Source: Polyangiaceae bacterium (GTDB lineage: Bacteria > Myxococcota_A > Polyangia > Polyangiales > Polyangiaceae). Taken from it: a DNA stretch of 64,000 nucleotides. The stretch covers positions 124,001 through 188,000 of the forward strand of contig JAICUB010000002.1 in the NCBI GenBank assembly GCA_025936045.1, read 5' to 3'. Shown here piece after piece: positions 61,497-64,000 of the stretch (position 1 is its first letter; each line of letters begins with the position of its first letter). The notes under the pieces were generated by a model. It had not been told where the DNA came from. It made no database searches and saw only the letters and a list, made by a program, of their open reading frames with translations. Position numbers and translations under genes: made by a program.

Positions 61497-63014
61497 ATGT
61501 CGAACGAAGCCAAGGAGCTCAGCGGGCCCGATTTGCGCGCCGGCGTGTCCGCGCGTGAAGTTCCCGACGGCGGCACGCTGCTCGGTCACGTCGACGGAGA
61601 AGCGGTGCTCGTCGCGCGGCGCGGGGGCGACGTGTTCGCCGTCGAAGCGACCTGCACGCATTACGGCGGTCCGCTCGCCGAGGGTCTCGTCGTGGGTGAC
61701 ACCGTACGCTGCCCCTGGCACCACGCTTGCTTCAGCTTGCGCACGGGTGAAGTGGTGCACGCGCCCGCGCTCCGCGCGATTGCTTGTTACGCCGTCGAGA
61801 CGCGCGGCGAGAAGCTCGTCGTGCTCGGCAAGAAGACACCGCCGAGCCGAGTGAGCGCGACGCCCGACGTGCAATCGATCGTCATCGTCGGGGGCGGCGC
61901 AGCAGGCCACGCCGCCGCCGAAATGCTCCGGAACGAGGGTTACACCGGCAAGCTCACGATGATCTCGGCGGACCCGTCGCCGCCTTGCGATCGGCCGAAC
62001 CTCTCCAAGGACTATCTCGCGGGGAACGCACCCGAGGAGTGGATCCCGCTCCGCCCGCCGGAGTTCTTCAGTGCGCAAAACATCGAGCTCTTGCTCGGCG
62101 CGCGCGTGACGGCGCTCGACGTGAAAGCGCGCCGACTGAGCCTCGAGGACGGCCGTGAATTCGGCTACGACCGGCTGCTCATCGCGACCGGCGCCGAGCC
62201 CGTGAAGCTCTCCGTCGAGGGCGCGCACCTGCCGCACGTGCATTATCTCCGCACGTTCGGCGACAGCCGCGCCATCATCGACAAGCTCGGCAAGGTCAAG
62301 CGCGCGGTGGTCATCGGCGCGAGCTTCATCGGTCTCGAGGTCGCGGCGTCGCTCCGTGCGCGTAAGGTCGAAGTCGACGTCGTCGCGCCCGACAAGGTGC
62401 CGTTCGAGCGCGTGCTCGGCGCCGAGCTCGGCCAGTTCATCCGCTCGCTCCATGAAGAGCACGGCGTACGCTTCCACCTCGGTAAGACGCCCGTCTCCAT
62501 CGAGCCGCACGGCGTGAACCTGTCGACGGGCGAAGCGCTTGCGGCCGATCTCGTCGTCGTCGGCGTCGGCGTGCGCCCCATCACCGAGCTCGCCGAATGG
62601 GCGGGTCTGGCCACCGACCGCGGCGTCGTCGTCGACGCCTTTCTCGAGACGAGCGTCCCCGGCGTCTTCGCCGCGGGCGACAACGCGCGGTACCCGGACG
62701 CTCGAACCGGGGCGAAAATCCGCGTCGAACACTGGGTTCACGCCGAACGCCAAGGTCAAACCGCCGCCCTCAACATGCTCGGCCGCAAGGTCCCCTACGA
62801 CCTGGCTCCCTTCTTCTGGAGCGCGCATTACGACCTCACGGTGTCCTACGTCGGCCATGCCGAACGCTGGGATCGCATTACCGTCGACGGCGACATCGGA
62901 AAGCGGGACGCGACGCTCACCTATTTGCAGGGGGACAAGAAGCTCGCCGTCGTCACGCTCGGCCGTGACAAGGTAGGTCTCGAGGCCGAGGTGGAGCTCG
63001 GCGCGAGCCGCTAG
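61497..63014 (+). CDS. Rieske ferredoxin fused to AIF-type FAD/NAD(P)H reductase
   Basis: 505 residues. N-terminal Rieske domain (about 8-110) has both 2Fe-2S binding motifs, CTHYGG and CPWHHACF. The second part is a two-dinucleotide-fold reductase: FAD site IVIVGGGAAGHAAAEML, FAD-binding PCDRPNLSKDYL, LLIATGAEPV, the NAD(P)H Rossmann fold AVVIGASFIGLEVAASL and the C-terminal FAD motif VFAAGDNAR. This is the arrangement of AIF-like and bacterial ferredoxin reductases that transfer electrons to a partner oxygenase or quinone. The start ATG is 11 bases after the YgjV-like gene and has AGGG upstream. Electron acceptor unknown. Confidence 0.93.
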   Translation: MSNEAKELSGPDLRAGVSAREVPDGGTLLGHVDGEAVLVARRGGDVFAVEATCTHYGGPLAEGLVVGDTVRCPWHHACFSLRTGEVVHAPALRAIACYAVETRGEKLVVLGKKTPPSRVSATPDVQSIVIVGGGAAGHAAAEMLRNEGYTGKLTMISADPSPPCDRPNLSKDYLAGNAPEEWIPLRPPEFFSAQNIELLLGARVTALDVKARRLSLEDGREFGYDRLLIATGAEPVKLSVEGAHLPHVHYLRTFGDSRAIIDKLGKVKRAVVIGASFIGLEVAASLRARKVEVDVVAPDKVPFERVLGAELGQFIRSLHEEHGVRFHLGKTPVSIEPHGVNLSTGEALAADLVVVGVGVRPITELAEWAGLATDRGVVVDAFLETSVPGVFAAGDNARYPDARTGAKIRVEHWVHAERQGQTAALNMLGRKVPYDLAPFFWSAHYDLTVSYVGHAERWDRITVDGDIGKRDATLTYLQGDKKLAVVTLGRDKVGLEAEVELGASR

Positions 63015-63105
63015 TGCTGTGCCCCAAGAATTGCGACGCAATTCTTGGGGGTGTGGCTGCGCAACGCAGCGCTGCTGCGCAGCTCTCGCCCTAGCGCGGC
63101 ACTAG
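63011..63105. repeat. Structured 95-bp element with terminal inverted repeat
   Basis: CTAGTGC at 63011-63017 is mirrored by GCACTAG at 63099-63105. Inside are three hairpins with 3-base loops: CCCCAAGAATTGC/GCAATTCTTGGGG (63022-63050, perfect 13 bp), GCTGCG/CGCAGC (63056-63070) and GCTGC/GCAGC (63071-63083). The stop codon of the reductase gene lies within the left end. It could be a small REP/MITE-like element or a 3'-end structure; copy number elsewhere in the genome would decide. Confidence 0.55.
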
Positions 63106-63136
63106 AGCGCAAGCTCGGCGGGGCTGAAGGTTGGAG

Positions 63137-63156
63137 GGCGCGCTGGGTAGCGCGCC
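63137..63156. other. Second palindrome in the same gap
   Basis: GGCGCGCT-GGGT-AGCGCGCC makes a perfect 8-bp stem with a 4-base loop, between the reductase and DUF3501 gene ends, suggesting a transcription end for one or both convergent genes. No T tract follows. Confidence 0.4.
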
Positions 63157-63225
63157 GCGCGGTGCTCACGCACTGCGACGGAGGTGCGCGACGGACGGCG
63201 TCGGCAACTCGAGCGCAGTCGGCGG

Positions 63226-63801
63226 CTACGCGAAGTCGTCGCGCAAACTCGCGAGCGTTTCGGGCCCGAGCGTGACCTCAGCGCGGTACGCCGGGTGATC
63301 CACACCGAGCTTCAACGCTCCGGCGCCGCCACGGAGCGCCGCGACGGCCGCGTCCGAGAGCGGGAATTTGACGTATTGGACGGCCATGGTGCGCTCCGGC
63401 TCGGTGCCGCGCCCGTCCGGGATGACGGCGAAGCGCTCGTCACCGGCGAGGACGTAAAACGCGGTCTCCACGCCCGCGAGCGCAATGAGCATGCGTTCGC
63501 GCTCGTCGCGCTCCGGGTATTCGATGAAGATCGTCGCGGAGAGCTCGCGGTCCTTCGGGATGAGCTCGTTGTACGTCTCGAGCTCGTGCTGGATCGCTTT
63601 TGCTTGGGTGATGCGCTCCGTCCGCAGCATCTCCTGCACTTGGAAAAGCACGGTGTCGCGGTTCTCGAAGAGCACCGTCATCGCGGGGCCGAGCGCAACG
63701 TAGCGCGCGCGCTTGACGGCGATGACGCGCGCGCGAAACCGCTCGCGCACTTGTTCGTAGGCGCCGAGGTCGAGCAGCTCCGCAGCTTCGATGGGCTTCA
63801 T
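63226..63801 (-). CDS. DUF3501-family protein
   Basis: 191 residues. Matches the DUF3501 layout: VQEMLRTERITQAKAIQHEL, YNELIPKDRELSATIFIEYP, FAVIPDGRGTEPERTMAVQY and a C-terminal domain. In many proteobacteria this gene adjoins a rubrerythrin and a GlpC-like Fe-S protein gene, suggesting a role in oxidative-stress or anaerobic metabolism. Here its start overlaps the stop of an upstream Fe-S protein gene by 4 bases. No cofactor motif is visible in the protein itself. Confidence 0.88.
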   Translation of the reverse strand: MKPIEAAELLDLGAYEQVRERFRARVIAVKRARYVALGPAMTVLFENRDTVLFQVQEMLRTERITQAKAIQHELETYNELIPKDRELSATIFIEYPERDERERMLIALAGVETAFYVLAGDERFAVIPDGRGTEPERTMAVQYVKFPLSDAAVAALRGGAGALKLGVDHPAYRAEVTLGPETLASLRDDFA

Positions 63802-64000
63802 GCGTCGCCGTACGCCTCCGCCAAGAGCTCGATGGGGTGGCGCGCCGTGAGCGCGTTTTCCTTGAGGATGCGGAGCGCGGCCAAGCTGCAGTCCGTGACG
63901 ACCGCGGTTTCGCCGTCTTCCTGGCCCGAGCGCACGTCCTCGGTCAGGCGCTTCGCGTAACGCCGGCCCTCCTCGTAAAAGGCGGCTTTCATGCCCCAGG
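63798..64000 (-). CDS. Fe-S protein of the GlpC / glycolate-oxidase-FeS type, C-terminal end only
   Basis: The last ~67 residues of a protein that begins beyond the window. The visible part (TAVVTDCSLAALRILKENAL, RHPIELLAEAYGDA) resembles the extreme C-terminus of GlpC-like heterodisulfide-reductase-related Fe-S proteins, where the conserved region reads like 'HDGTWGMK...'; here WGMK appears at the edge (the bases before the first ATG). Its stop overlaps the DUF3501 start (GCATGA), the usual gene order for this pair. The Met at 63992 is not taken as a start because the frame remains open to 64000. Confidence 0.7.
   Translation of the reverse strand, partial: WGMKAAFYEEGRRYAKRLTEDVRSGQEDGETAVVTDCSLAALRILKENALTARHPIELLAEAYGDA

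Overview
The window looks like chromosome of a myxobacterium, most likely of the Polyangiales/Sorangium side (inference). The evidence is the very high GC content with strong third-position GC bias, many lipoproteins carrying long Gly/Ser/Ala spacers after the lipobox, a Hanks-type Ser/Thr kinase with a periplasmic tail, a double-FHA membrane protein, an orphan PilC/PilS pair, DUF4911 and DUF3501 genes, and several large secreted proteins without named families. There is no prophage, integrase, IS element, CRISPR array, rRNA or recognisable tRNA. Genes are tightly packed, often with ATGA/GTGA overlaps.

Layout. 1-5.6 kb: start of a DUF4350-like gene (minus), a 61-residue conserved protein, and two tandem large lipoproteins. 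5.6-10.2 kb: mutS and a sugar-binding-protein-like sensor lacking any DNA-binding domain. 10.2-15.5 kb: an HExxH lipoprotein behind the helicase gene hrpB (minus), a HAD-IB phosphatase, and udk (minus). 15.6-21.8 kb: a flavin oxidoreductase/glycosyltransferase pair, a Cys-rich repeat lipoprotein, and an outer-surface protein, ECF sigma factor and membrane/TPR-like protein in a row. 21.8-26.6 kb: htpG and polA (minus). 26.8-30.7 kb: a Ser/Thr kinase, a processive glycosyltransferase, ihfA and a MerR regulator. 30.9-35.4 kb: ssb with three overlapping downstream genes (lipoprotein, SDR-type dehydrogenase/thioester-reductase-like protein, SGNH hydrolase). 35.4-43.4 kb: two beta-barrel-like envelope proteins, a lipoprotein that is almost only glycine-rich repeat, a second SGNH protein, a double-FHA protein and a beta-lactamase-fold hydrolase. 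43.5-48.1 kb: pilC, pilS and a TPR protein. 48.2-54.2 kb: lysC, an Asp-box propeller protein, a DUF4911 protein and three small or secreted proteins. 54.2-60.9 kb: a mukF-mukE-mukB operon (minus). 60.9-63.0 kb: a YgjV-like membrane protein and a Rieske/AIF-type reductase. 63.0-64 kb: a structured intergenic element, a DUF3501 gene and the 3' end of an Fe-S protein gene.

The outstanding item is the complete MukBEF condensin. All three subunits are near full length (439, 300 and 1471 residues), in the enterobacterial order F-E-B with start/stop overlaps. They match E. coli MukF, MukE and MukB along their lengths, including the kleisin winged helices, the MukB hinge and both halves of the ATPase head. 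MukBEF is best known from Gammaproteobacteria, so a copy here suggests either an under-appreciated lineage or old horizontal transfer. No JetD/MksG nuclease gene adjoins it, so this is not a Wadjet operon. Other points of note are a DNA polymerase I whose proofreading site looks dead, two related SGNH proteins about 5 kb apart, a three-copy Cys-rich module in a lipoprotein, and two short hairpin-rich intergenic segments that may be dispersed repeats.
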